Of a stretch of 64,000 bases of DNA, positions 25,519 to 35,865 are shown one piece after another; the first letter of the stretch is position 1; each line of letters starts with the position of its first letter. Location: NCBI GenBank assembly GCA_028671895.1, contig CM053795.1:12731501-12795500 (forward strand), read 5' to 3'. The stretch is from Oenanthe sinensis. Lineage: Eukaryota; Streptophyta; Magnoliopsida; Apiales; Apiaceae. The position numbers and the translations under genes are program-made. The notes beneath the pieces are model-generated. The model did no database searches. It had not been told where the DNA came from and saw nothing but the letters and a program-made list of their open reading frames with translations.

Positions 25519-26445
25519 GCTATTAGCCAAAAAACCCAACGAACTTTCTATTTTTTTGCAATTTAACCTATGAACTTATTATTTCTCATATAAACCCAAT
25601 GAACTTTGTAAAATTGTGAAAATAAGATAATCATGGTTAACTATTATTTATCAATCTAATTTTTTAACTCATATAAGAAATGTTATGTTATATTAGATAC
25701 ATAATAAATTATTCATTATATTATTTATTAAATATTATTATATTATTTTATATTTCATATTATTTTCTTTATTACTAATATAGTAATAATATTATTAAAA
25801 TAATATAATCTCATTTATAATTTTTTATTTATTTTATATATTATATTATTTTTTATATTTTAGCGGTGCACATTTGCTTAACAAAAAAAAGTTAAACACA
25901 ACATAACTACATAAAATACTAATGAATATATGTTTAATAACTTATTTTAGATTTAAATTGGAATTTTTTATTAATTATAGTATTTTATAAAATAAATTTT
26001 AAGTACTTCGAAATCATTTTTTTTACTTTTTTATGTGAAATTCTTAAATTTATAATGTAAATAATTTAATATGTAATTTTAATATATATATATATATATA
26101 ATTGATAGTTTCAAACATAATATATAAATATATATTTTATTAGTTAAACGAAGTATGAAAGAAAAAAACAATTGTCATATTTTTTGTTAATAAATTAATA
26201 ATGAGTTTCCTTATATTTTCAATATCCATTATTAACTAATTCAAAAGAATTTATTATGTATTTAATCCAACATGATATTTTTGATATGAATTGACAAAAA
26301 TAGATATTGATAAATAATAGTTAACCATGATTATCTTATTTTCACAATTTTATAAAGTTCGTTGGGTTTATATGAGAATAAATAAATTTATAGATTAAAT
26401 TATAAAAAAATAGAAAGTTAGTTAAATTTTTTTGGCTAATAACTC
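25519..26445. mobile_element. MULE-like MITE, long TIRs and 11-bp target duplication
   Basis: 'aaaaaattcaa' occurs immediately left (25508-25518) and right (26446-26456). TIRs of about 200 bp: the left 'ctattagccaaaaaaccc', 'aactttctatttttttgca' and 'aataagataatcatggttaa' recur inverted on the right, where 'ttaaccatgattatcttatt' is an exact complement. No coding sequence. TIR length and duplication size fit Mutator-like elements. Confidence 0.8.
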
Positions 26446-26456
26446 AAAAAATTCAA

Positions 26457-26957
26457 AAGATTAATAAATTGACAAATAACACACAGGTACTATATGCATC
26501 AATCATTAAAAACTTAATATATATTAACAATTAATGAGAAATGCATGCATTATAAAGAAAAATAAAGTAACATGTTGGCATATACAAAAATAAAATAAAC
26601 CTATTTTATAATAACATGTAATTATTATTATCAATTACAATTTAAACAAACATATATTTATAAACAAGTGAACAAAAAAAAGATATTATTATCACAACAT
26701 AAAGAATAATAACAATATAAAATAGAGACATGTTATTAATCAAACTACAATTACAATTATCTATAACGTTAAAATAAATAAATTCAACTTATTATTAAGT
26801 TATCAAAATTAACCAACATTAATAATTAGCAAACAACATGCATATATCAATATCAATTAGTATAATTAAACAAATCTTTTTTTTAACACATATCATATAT
26901 GCTCATCATCACCTGTATGAATAATCATAAAATTATTAAATGTTGAATAGATATGTA
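26457..26957. other. AT-rich intergenic, nothing assignable
   Basis: No coding pattern or repeat ends recognised. Confidence 0.5.
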
Positions 26958-26967
26958 AATGCATACC

Positions 26968-27616
26968 AGAGATGACAAAATAATCCAATGGATATCCGAT
27001 TCGTTCCGATCCGATTGGATTTTACCAAACCCAAAATTTTAGATTTGAATTTAGATTTGAATTTCAGGTATACCAAATCGAAACCCGACCCAAAATCTGA
27101 AATCCGATCCAAAGCCAAAACCCAATAAATTTATATATATAATATTATAGATATAACTTATTAGATATAATATATATATATATAATAAATAATTTGTATA
27201 TGTTCATTTTATTATTTCATTTATACTTAATAGTCGATACTCATTTAGTGAACTAGTTCATCATTTTATCAATGTATAATAGATTTTATTAATATTATAT
27301 TATAGAAATTTTTTATTTTTATCAATATTTGAACTATTAACTAGTTGTTAATTGTATAATAATAATAAATTTATATCACAATTCATAAAATATATTATAT
27401 TTAATTACCTTTTAAAATTTAATCATTTATAATTTATAAATGTGATTATTGTTGTTTCAATATGTTAATGATATTGAACTTGGTTACAATTTTTTAAAAT
27501 AAAATTTTGGATACCCGAAAAAACCCCGATCTGATCTGAAATCCGATGAATTTGGATTTATTAACCCGAAATTATTTCGATTTGAATTTCACTAAAACCC
27601 GACCGAGGCAATCCCT
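26968..27616. mobile_element. hAT-like non-autonomous element with target duplication
   Basis: 'aatgcatacc' directly flanks both ends (26958-26967 and 27617-27626). The element begins 'agagatgacaaaataatcc' and ends 'gaccgaggcaatccct'. Subterminal 'gatccgat', 'aaacccgac' and 'aaatccgat' words occur on both sides of an AT-rich core, as in the element at 17261-18100. A target repeat of 8 bp would be usual for hAT; here 10 bp match. Confidence 0.75.
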
Positions 27617-27764
27617 AATGCATACCGAATGTGGAGGAAAAATTAAAGAGAAAATGAATTGAAATGTAGATGTTGATAATCCAAATACCTAGTTTTCACT
27701 TAGCCTTGAAAGTACCTTGTAACCAAACCCCTAGCTTTAACTTAGCCCTCGCTCCGCTGACGTT

Positions 27765-28356
27765 CGTCAAGCAGGCCACTTGGATTGGCTAGGGTCCTCT
27801 TCGGTTAATGAAACGTCGATCCCGAAGCGTTCATAGTATCTTTTTGATAGGCGCCTCTATTTGTATGGGGAATTCGCTGCTGATAGATCTGCCCAGTGAC
27901 AATGACAACTTCCGAGCAGTACTCATGCTCGATGGTGAGAGTGTCTGTTGAACGTCTGATGACACCTTGCTTCGACCTGAGCCATGCAACAACGAGATCC
28001 CCTTGATCCTTGCCGGATGTGCTTGACGATCCCCCATAATACGCTCACTTGGGGACTTTGGGAACTTCTTACTCCAGCTGTTCCAAGAGTCTCCGCTAGT
28101 TGAACCGCGTCTAGTAGACTCCCGGTTCCGCTCATCCCTTTCGTCAGCTCTTTCATCGGGATATTATTACCTAGGTTCCTAAACTTGGAATGGATGGAGG
28201 AGCGTTGGTGACAAGCAATTATATGGATACGGTGCTTTACCCGTAGATGCTTCTCCAGCTCTCGCAAGAGTTGTTTGGGAGTCGTCCTCGGAGGGACTTC
28301 CCAAATGACCGTACTGAGGAATTCTATCGTACTCCGTGCAGCTATTGTTGTTGATC
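27765..28356 (-). pseudogene. matR: Nuclear copy of mitochondrial matR fragment (NUMT)
   Basis: The minus strand from 28356 reads STTIAARSTIEFLSTVIWEV, PPRTTPKQLLRELEKHLRVK and HRIHIIACHQRSSIHSKFRN, then KELTKGMSGTGSLLDAVQLA and ETLGTAGVRS. This is the middle-to-C-terminal part of the group II intron maturase MatR, encoded in the mitochondrial nad1 intron. A one-base frameshift occurs near 28010, after which the next frame continues ISLLHGSGRS and SISSEFPIQIEAPIKKIL. Two stops follow, fitting CGA to TGA and TGG to TAG, and homology fades after ACLTNVS at about 27765. A short internal deletion precedes SISSEFP. GC content is clearly above the flanks. It cannot encode a maturase. Confidence 0.93.
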
Positions 28357-28600
28357 AACAAACCTGTAAAAATATATGTATATATGTAAACTAAGAATAT
28401 ATGTGGATAACTTATTAGCTGGTAGGATTTCAACAAAATTGTGTTCATTTTTGTTGTATATTTTGATGTTCAAGCTTATAGAGGCTATTCACAACCTTCC
28501 GTCCTTTAAGCAACTGCCTCACTAACTTTCACATAGCCACTTATTCGTATACTAAATAGTGCTATCTTTAAAACCTAATTTATAGGTATATTTGAAATAT
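28357..28600. other. NUMT right flank to blue copper upstream region
   Basis: No gene. Homology to the upstream region of the 13.7 kb blue copper relic starts at about 28610. Confidence 0.5.
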
Positions 28601-28793
28601 TGTTGGCTAAGTCAAAGGCCACAACAAACATTTCAGCCGTTTAGGAAGATTAATTCTATATATATGCACAGAGTTCTCCATATGATCAACGATCGTGTCC
28701 CAATTAACAAAGATTACGAGTCCAAGTCAATAGTCCTGCAAATCACAAATGGCACAAAAAATTGTAATGCAGACGTTGGCCGGCTCTTAGATC

Positions 28794-28800
28794 TATAAAT
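28794..28800 (+). promoter_or_regulatory. TATA box retained upstream of blue copper pseudogene
   Basis: 'tataaat' lies 114 bp upstream of the former start codon. The same motif and spacing are found in the intact copy. Confidence 0.5.
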
Positions 28801-28907
28801 TGAACTAGACTAGCTACCTCAATCAAAGCATATCGCAACAATACAACTTTAAGAAAGAAGAGAAAATCTAATTAAGCCCCTGCTTCCAAATTAGTTTATT
28901 CTTTCCA

Positions 28908-29200
28908 ATGGCCTCCATTGTACACCATCTGTAACAAGCATTGCACTTACTACGGGAAATGATGTGATTACTCTTTCAAGCCAAGGTAAGAAATGGTACA
29001 TATGCACCAAGGCTACTCATTGTGCCACCGGAAATACATATATGAAGCTTGCTATATCAGTGCTGCCACAAGTGGTATCGCCAGCACCTGCTGTTTCTGC
29101 GGCTACTGTACACGGGGCTTCTACCTATTTTGCATGGATTACTGCAGCTAGCATTTGGCACAATCATGATGACAATTATGGCTTGATAAAGACTGTTTGA
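28908..29200 (+). pseudogene. Blue copper protein pseudogene with internal deletion
   Basis: ATGGCCTCCATT (28908-28919) joins directly to the middle of exon 2. The rest of exon 1, the intron and the start of exon 2, including the first copper-ligand His, are missing. The junction shifts the frame, so the original ATG reaches a stop after eight codons. The remaining frame reads TPSVTSIALTTGNDVITLSS, GKKWYICTKATHCATG, then MKLAISVLPQVVSPAPA and a frayed C-terminus. It is close to the intact copy at 30944-31612. The internal ATG at 28964 could start only a ligand-incomplete fragment. Confidence 0.88.
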
Positions 29201-29576
29201 TTGTACCTAATTTATATTTTATTATAACGTAATTTTTTGGTTGTCGCGAGGGCAGTCCAACAATGAGGCGAAGGAGCTGTATTTTTCTTTACCTTACCAA
29301 CAACATGGTTAATTAGTAATCGATCAATTTTATTCCATAATCAATTTATATGAAATACAGTATATATATGTCAGTCACTTGTAGTGAGATGCTTATAGAG
29401 TTGTAGTAAATTTCAATTTTTGTCTTTTTGATTTAATGGCGATCGCAATGGACATAATTTATTTTTAAAGAAAATGCCACAGCTTTCAATATTTTTTTTG
29501 ACAGGCCACAACTTTCAATATTATTTCCAAAAAAAATTATATTGTAAATTAAAGTTACTCATCGCATAATTAAATA
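29201..29576. other. 3' flank of pseudogene, no gene seen
   Basis: 'tgtcagtcacttgtagtgagatgctta' near 29369 resembles 'cagtcttgtagtcacttgtattgagatgctta' near 14290, downstream of the first relic. This supports a shared duplicated unit. Confidence 0.5.
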
Positions 29577-29781
29577 CTCCCAAAATTTCATTATTTATTG
29601 TCATATTTCCTTATTTGTTTGTCCTAAAAATGTTGTACACGTTCACTAAATATAAATATAATAAATTAAGAGTTAGTTTTGTTAAAATTTTATAAAAAAT
29701 AATATACATTTTTAATTAGTAAGCTTTAGTTAATTAAAATGTAAAATTTTGTTCGTGCCACTTAAAATGGGACGGATGGAG
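29577..29781. mobile_element. Stowaway-type MITE
   Basis: TA flanks; left 'ctcccaaaatttcattattt', right 'aaatgggacggatggag'. The interior is AT-rich and non-coding. Confidence 0.75.
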
Positions 29782-29937
29782 TAAGATAGATTTTGCATTC
29801 AAAAAATAATTAAATTATATGACGATCAATTTCAGTAGAAAGCAAAATAGACCATATTTATGGAGGATCGAGACCTTGTTATATGGTTTCATTTATTCAC
29901 AAAAAAATTATGTTGTTATGCTAAAAGAGTTACTGAA

Positions 29938-30450
29938 ATTTAAAACCGGGTACAATCTGCAGGTACAAAAGATATTTTTTACTGCCAAGATCATATTCAA
30001 TTTGGAAGTTGATTTGAGCCCGGAAGCCATATACTGTACATACATCTGTACCATTATTTTTCGAAGGTACAGTATTATAAGACCGCTACCTAAAATTCTG
30101 AAAATGTTGATTGTATTCAGGATAACATCAGCTAGCACCGAAATGTCATTTTTATCTCAGGGACTCTATAGAATGATTCTGTTTGGTAACATAAACAGAA
30201 CCTTGGATGTTGGACTGAGTTGAAACTTAAGAAGACCATGCATCACCCGTACTGCTTCTTCCAAAGCACCATACAACCAGGGGTTCAAAATATTTAGTGT
30301 TGTTCCAGAATCAATTAATATATTTCCTCTTCTAGACATGATCTGAATATTGTTCTGTATCGTATTGCTAACAGCCTCGATTGAGGTTTAAATAATAGAA
30401 AGCACGATCATATTAGGATAGCATTGGAGTCGAAACAGCATTATCATCAA
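29938..30450 (-). pseudogene. Aspartic protease C-terminal fragment
   Basis: At the DNA level it parallels the 3' part of the intact gene: 'gggtacaatctgcaggtaca' (cf. 18544), 'tttggaagttgatttgagc', 'caggataacatcagct', 'ttccagaatcaatta', 'gtattgctaacagcctcgat'. It covers roughly the last 165 codons including the DSGT region, with frame-breaking indels and stops. The N-terminal half, with the signal, propeptide and DTGS motif, is absent. Confidence 0.88.
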
Positions 30451-30828
30451 AATCATACAATGTATATCCTAACAAATTGAAATATGTTTGACATAGAATT
30501 GTCGATATTGATAGTTTCATTACACTAACAATTGACAATCCTTAGTTTTACCATTATATTAGAAGAAATTTAGGGTTATTTGGGCCTGAGGAATATCAAC
30601 ACAGAGTATCGGCTATGCTGCACATATAATTTCATATTCAATTGAGCTAGTCCATAAACAGTCCATCCTCCCTTCATAAAATATTGGATTTTTTCTTCAT
30701 TTTTAACTAATCATACCAAGTCAAGTTTAAAGTTTAAAGTGCAAGTACCTGCAGTTATATTAACCCATATGGCATTAAAAGTGCAATGCCGACGTTAGCC
30801 GGCTATGTATCACTCTCAATACAATACC

Positions 30829-30835
30829 TATAAAT
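30829..30835 (+). promoter_or_regulatory. TATA box of blue copper gene
   Basis: 'tataaat' lies 109 bp upstream of the start codon, with conserved spacing to the pseudogene copy. Confidence 0.6.
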
Positions 30836-30943
30836 GGAACCTACACCAACACAGTGAAACCCATCGAGCCCAATCAAACATATATACTTAAAGAAAGAAG
30901 CTAAAATTTAAGCCATTGCTTCCAACTTGATTTATATTTTGCA

Positions 30944-31612
30944 ATGGCCTCGATTAAATTTTTTGTTGCATTAGCTCTTATTTTAGCAGTAGTTGCTCCC
31001 GCGTTGGCAACTGACTTTATAGTTGGAGATGAAGATGGTTGGAGAACCAATTTTGACTACAAAAGCTGGGCTGCAAGCAAAGAGTTCCATGTCGGCGATA
31101 ATCTCAGTACGTCTAATAATGCTTTGTTTGCCGCATTAATTTTTAGACCCATTGTTTTTGTTAATCAAATTTACCTAATGATGATTGTTGCATGCGCGCA
31201 CAATATATGGTTAAATTTGATACACACCAAAATTATAACTATATATGTGTGCCTTCTGTAATTTTGATTTCCAATTTGTGCAGTTTTCAGGTACTCTCCC
31301 GGAATTCACAATGTTCACAAAGCAGATTTAGTCTCATTTCAAAATTGTACACCATCTGCAACAAGCGTTGCTCTCACCACTGGAAATGATATGATTACTC
31401 TTGCAAGTGAAGGGAAAAAATGGTATTTGTGCTCGAAAGCTACTCATTGTGCCACTGGAAATATGAAGCTTGCAATAACAGTGTTGCCTGAAATGATATC
31501 TCCAGCACCGGCAACTGCTATTTCAGCAGCTACTAAACATGGAGCTGCTACAATATATCTGGCATGGATTGCTGCAGCACTTGGTACATTCATGATGATG
31601 ATTATGAACTAA
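30944..31612 (+). CDS. Blue copper protein (phytocyanin), two exons
   Basis: Exon 1 is 30944-31106 and exon 2 is 31284-31612; the phase-1 intron lies at the position usual for phytocyanins. The product is 163 residues: signal peptide MASIKFFVALALILAVVAPA with likely cleavage after ALA, then one plastocyanin-like domain (DFIVGDEDGWRTNFDY...FHVGDN). Type 1 copper ligands are His63 (GIHNV), Cys104 (WYLCSKATHC) and His109. Cys76 and Cys110 would form the disulfide. The axial position is unusual: THCATGNMKL places Met115 six residues after His109 rather than five. The tail has a short Pro/Ala segment (SPAPATAISAA) and a hydrophobic end (IYLAWIAAALGTFMMMI), suggesting a GPI anchor. Such proteins act at the plasma membrane or wall as small redox or AGP-like proteins. 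The only intact copy of three here. Confidence 0.93.
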
Positions 31613-32770
31613 TAAAGAGTGTAGTTGTCTAATTATTTGTATATTTTCCTTTTTGAGCAACTGGTGCGTACTATTCTTTCCTCTTCATTTAATTTACTTG
31701 TATTGGTTTCATATAAATTAATATATAAGAATATTTTATCATCATTCCCCGCGTAGGTCGAAAATGGCTTATCTCATAAATCACATAAATCGAAACTTGA
31801 GTTTTTTCTGAAAGTTCTTTCATCCTTATGAAGGAGAGTGGTATCTGAATCTCATAGGCTATATATAGTCGAGAAAAACAATGTTCTTCATATAATTGAC
31901 TATCGTTGTAGTTAAAAGTAATTAAATGAAGATTATAGTATGTGGGTGCTGCTTAGTCGAGAAACAATGTTCTCGGAAGGAGGATTACAGGGTTCCATTT
32001 TCTTCTTAATTTGCCGTCTGAAGGAACAAGAATTTACTAATGAATAATATTTGTGCGTGTGTGTGTACATTTTACATGTTGCTGGGATGGGAGGAGTGAA
32101 TATAATTGAGTTAATGGGGCACGAGACCTTGTGATCGAATTGGGATAATAGTTGCTTCACATTTGGTGCAACAACAGTAGCACAAGAGACAAAATTTATC
32201 AATAGCACCACTGCAAACTCTTCTGCCTGTCTTTGTATATATACGATTCTTTTTTTATCGAAAGAAAAAATATGTATCAATGTGATGAATGTTGACATTC
32301 ATTTTCCATGGATAGACGTATACTTAAAAAATAATACACAGTACATTTGTAAACTAAGATTTAAATAACATTTTTATCAAGTTAAAGAACACAGCACATT
32401 CAGCAGAATATAATAACATCAATTTATATTTTTTTAATTTAAAATGTAAAAAAGTATAACATTAAATGTTCAGCGTATATTATAATTTCTAGGCAAAATA
32501 ATTATTCGATACATATCTGAAAATATTTTGTTACATTATTATGTCCCTAATACAATTTTAAATTTTATACTCTAAAATAAACAAATATTCTAGTTCTTTG
32601 TTGCCAAGTACTCTTTTTTTTTTTCGAATTAATTTTTAGACACATCTTTAAGTATTTTATCTGTATAGTAAAATTTATTATTTTTAAATAATTTTTTAAA
32701 AATTAAAATTTTGATTATATATTTTTAATATATAAATAGAAAATTTTAAAAGTAGCAATTTTAATCGGCC
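31613..32770. other. Intergenic between blue copper gene and NUDT14
   Basis: An open frame of 121 codons on the minus strand (31933-32298) lacks family resemblance. The words 'gtcgagaaa' and 'caatgttct' occur twice (31868, 31956), hinting at a repeat. The last 400 bp is AT-rich. Confidence 0.5.
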
Positions 32771-35700
32771 ATGACGACGGCGCTTTATTCTTCGATGTTT
32801 AATCTCAGACTAGTGCTAACATCTTCCCCAATTTCAATTCACAATAAGTGCAAATTTAGGGGGTTTTGTGCAAAAATGTCTCCCGAGTTATCCACTAAAT
32901 TGACTCACTCCGTCAACTTGCCCACTCGCTCCGGCGAACCCCTTCAAGTAATCGCCGCTCCCGGTGTCTCCGAGTCTGATTTCAGGTGACCCATTTCATT
33001 TTCTTGCTGTTTCTTTAAACTTTTATATTGATTTTTTTTAATGCTTGATGAAAATTATTTATGTACTAGTCTTATTGTTGTTCTTGTGCATTGTTAATTT
33101 ATTGTAAAATCATTAATTTGTTTAGTGAAGGTTTGATTTTATTTTCAAGTGAAAGCTAAAGTCTTGTTGAGGATTAGGGGACTGTATAGTGGTAAAAGCT
33201 TAGTGAAATGAACCCAAATAGCTAAATTACTATAAAATATTGATTATTTAAATTTTAACTAGTTAAAAATATGTTTTGCTCCAAGGGTACTAGTTATATT
33301 GACTAGCTATTCTATTATTATATCACAAATTATACAAAATTGATTGTGAAGAAAAAGAGAGGCATCAAAAAGAGTAAGAAAGAGAGAAAAATATAGCTAG
33401 GAGAAGGAACTCGCTAAACATGGCCAGGAAGTCTTGGCTATCTAAAATTTTGCTGAGCCGCCTAAGCCCATTGGAGAATGATCCATTAATTCAGGGTTGA
33501 TAAGAATAATTAATCCATTAGCTAACCCGAGAAAATGTTTTTTTTTCGAGTCAGAATATTTATATATGTTTCTACTTAAATAGTATATTTGTAATTTGTT
33601 TAGGCTATTTTATGCAAACACGATTTTTTATTGCACAAGTCAAATTAGTCAAGGACCTTGTAGCCAATAGTAGTATAGAATAATAGGTCTATGCGTGGTT
33701 TTTTAGGACACTGATTGATAACAGGTTATATGAAACTTAGAATAATACCTTAATTCCCTTGAATTTGAAATGTTTGCTTGAATATGGATTACTCCTAGAT
33801 GACCGTTGCAAACACATTTATCACGGTCTGAAGAATGCTGTTGTAATTTTTGAATTTAATTGTTTAAAAAATATGTATCAACCCAATTGGGATGTAGATG
33901 TTCGTGCTGGTACATGAATCCCGATCATTACTTTGAGGCTTTTTTTAAACGCAGGAATGCTATTGAGTCCTCTTTGTTTCAGAATTGGCTTAAGAATATC
34001 CAAGCAGAATCTGGGTTGCTTGTAAATGGGGATATGTCCTTGAAACAAGTACTTATCCAGGTATATACAACTAGTTTGCATGAATTTTCTTTTAACATGA
34101 TAAGGGTATTCTCTGCCATGCATGATTGCATTTGCTATATTCTCCTTTGGTTATTACTGGTTTTGTGAAATTGTAAACTCATCTTACCTTTACTAATAGA
34201 TTCTGTGATGCAAAGCTGTTCATTTTCAAAAAGTACTTTTTCATCATGTACACATCACTAGGCCACGTGATATCATTTTTCAGTTATTGACCTTTCTTAA
34301 AATTTTAAAATAGGGAGTGGATATGTTCGGCAAGCGTGTTGGCTTTCTCAAATTCAAAGCAGATATTATCGACAAAAGTACAGGGAGTAAGGTATTAAAT
34401 TAGCATAATGATGGATGAACACTTGGAAATCACGCGCTTGCACACACACAGTTTCTTTACTGTTGGTGGTATTGCATCTGAACCAAACTTATTGACAAGA
34501 TGAATGGCGTAATTTACGATAAGATTTTCTGCTTTTCATTAGTATTATATTCTTTTATGTTTTTTAATGGTTGGAACTTGATATATGATCTTCTATGACA
34601 AAATGTGGGGCTCAGATGGGTAAGATCTATTCTTTTGAATTTGCATTTAAATGCGGTTAGGTTCCAGGTATTGTTTTTGCACGAGGGCCAGCTGTAGCAG
34701 TGCTAATTCTTTTGGAGTCGGAAAGCAAGACATATGCTGTGCTCACAGAGCAGGTTTTGTTTTTTCATATTTTGATTGGGTTTCTGCCTATTGGTGTTCT
34801 GCAAAATTTGCATCTAGATGTAGAATAAGGAATAAGATTCACAATTCCACACGTTTCCTGTTTGATTTTGTCTTTGGTAGATTACTAAGAGGAATTCTAA
34901 TACATAATTATATATTTCAAAGGTTAGGGTTCCTGTTGGAAAACTTATATTGGAGTTACCAGCTGGAATGTTGGACGATGATAAGGGTGATGTCGTTGGG
35001 ACAGCCGTTCGGGAGGTCAATCTTCTTTCTAATATTTTAGCTGCATAGTTATATTTTTTAGCATATGTTTTATGGTTTCTTTTACTGCAAGGTTGGCTCT
35101 AATGAATTGTGAATTGCTTTTTGCATAATTAAGCTCTTATATGAAATTACTGTATGGTTATCTTGTTCAAATTAACTTGATTACTATGTAATCAATTTAC
35201 TGCTCATCATAAGATCAATGGGAGAAAAACAGCATACAAGGTAATCGTTTACTATTGAATTTCTGATCTATGATAGGTTGAGGAGGAGACTGGGATACAG
35301 TTGAATCTGGAAAACATGGTTGACCTCACTGCCTTTCTGGACCCGTCAACTGGTTGCACAGTTTTTCCTTCCCCAGTATGTAAAGGAAACTCAATCATAC
35401 ATGAGGTCCTATAACTTATAAGCTGGTGTGAAATTGGTAAATATTGGACAGTTATATTATAAAGAAGAAATCCCAGCACAATACGTGATGCACTATTGTA
35501 GAAATACTTGCTAGAATTTTGTTTAGAAATTTTTAGCCGGTAGGTTCTATGTATATGTCTCGCTATTTCTTGTTTAAGTACAAAAGTTTGATACTCCGTA
35601 TCATTACTTATATTTTCAGGGTGGGTGCGACGAAGAAATTAGTTTGTTTCTGTACAGAGGAAATGTAAGTAAAGTGACTATCACACAACTCCAGGGAAAA

Positions 35701-35865
35701 GAGACGGGGCTTCGGGAACATGGTGAGTTGAATCAGTTGATCAAGGTGCATGTCGTTCCTTATGAAAAACTTTGGCACAGCACAGCTGATGCAAAAGCTC
35801 TCATGGCGATTGCCCTTTATGAGATGAGCAAGAAAGAAGGGCTGTTGCCTCCTCAAAGAAGCTGA
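32771..35865 (+). CDS. NUDT14: Nudix hydrolase 14-like ADP-sugar diphosphatase, plastid
   Basis: Seven exons: 32771-32985, 33955-34060, 34314-34391, 34661-34753, 34923-35015, 35277-35375, 35620-35865. All splice in frame to 309 residues, about the length of Arabidopsis NUDT14. The first ~35 residues are Ser-rich and basic, a likely plastid transit peptide, before MSPELSTKLTHSVNLP. Conserved segments are SLKQVLIQGVDMFGKRVGFL, VPGIVFARGPAVAVLILLES and the Nudix box LPAGMLDDDKGDVVGTAVRE-VEEETG, whose REVEEETG supplies the metal-binding glutamates. Then LTAFLDPSTG, FPSPGGCDEEISLFLYRG and LQGKETGLREHGE. The family hydrolyses ADP-ribose and ADP-glucose; NUDT14 has been linked to control of ADP-glucose for starch. 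GEL-NQL-IKV has three residues more than I remember in homologues. No disabling change seen. Confidence 0.95.

Noticed and set aside
27923..28448. Several minus-strand frames that could be read as separate small proteins
   Set aside because: They are pieces of one frameshifted matR fragment.
28964..29200. Blue copper copy 2 considered as a functional gene starting at an internal ATG
   Set aside because: It lacks the signal peptide, the first half of the domain and one copper-ligand His.
31933..32298. 121-codon minus-strand frame with a hydrophobic stretch
   Set aside because: No family resemblance, no upstream signals, and biased internal composition. Kept only as an unassigned frame.
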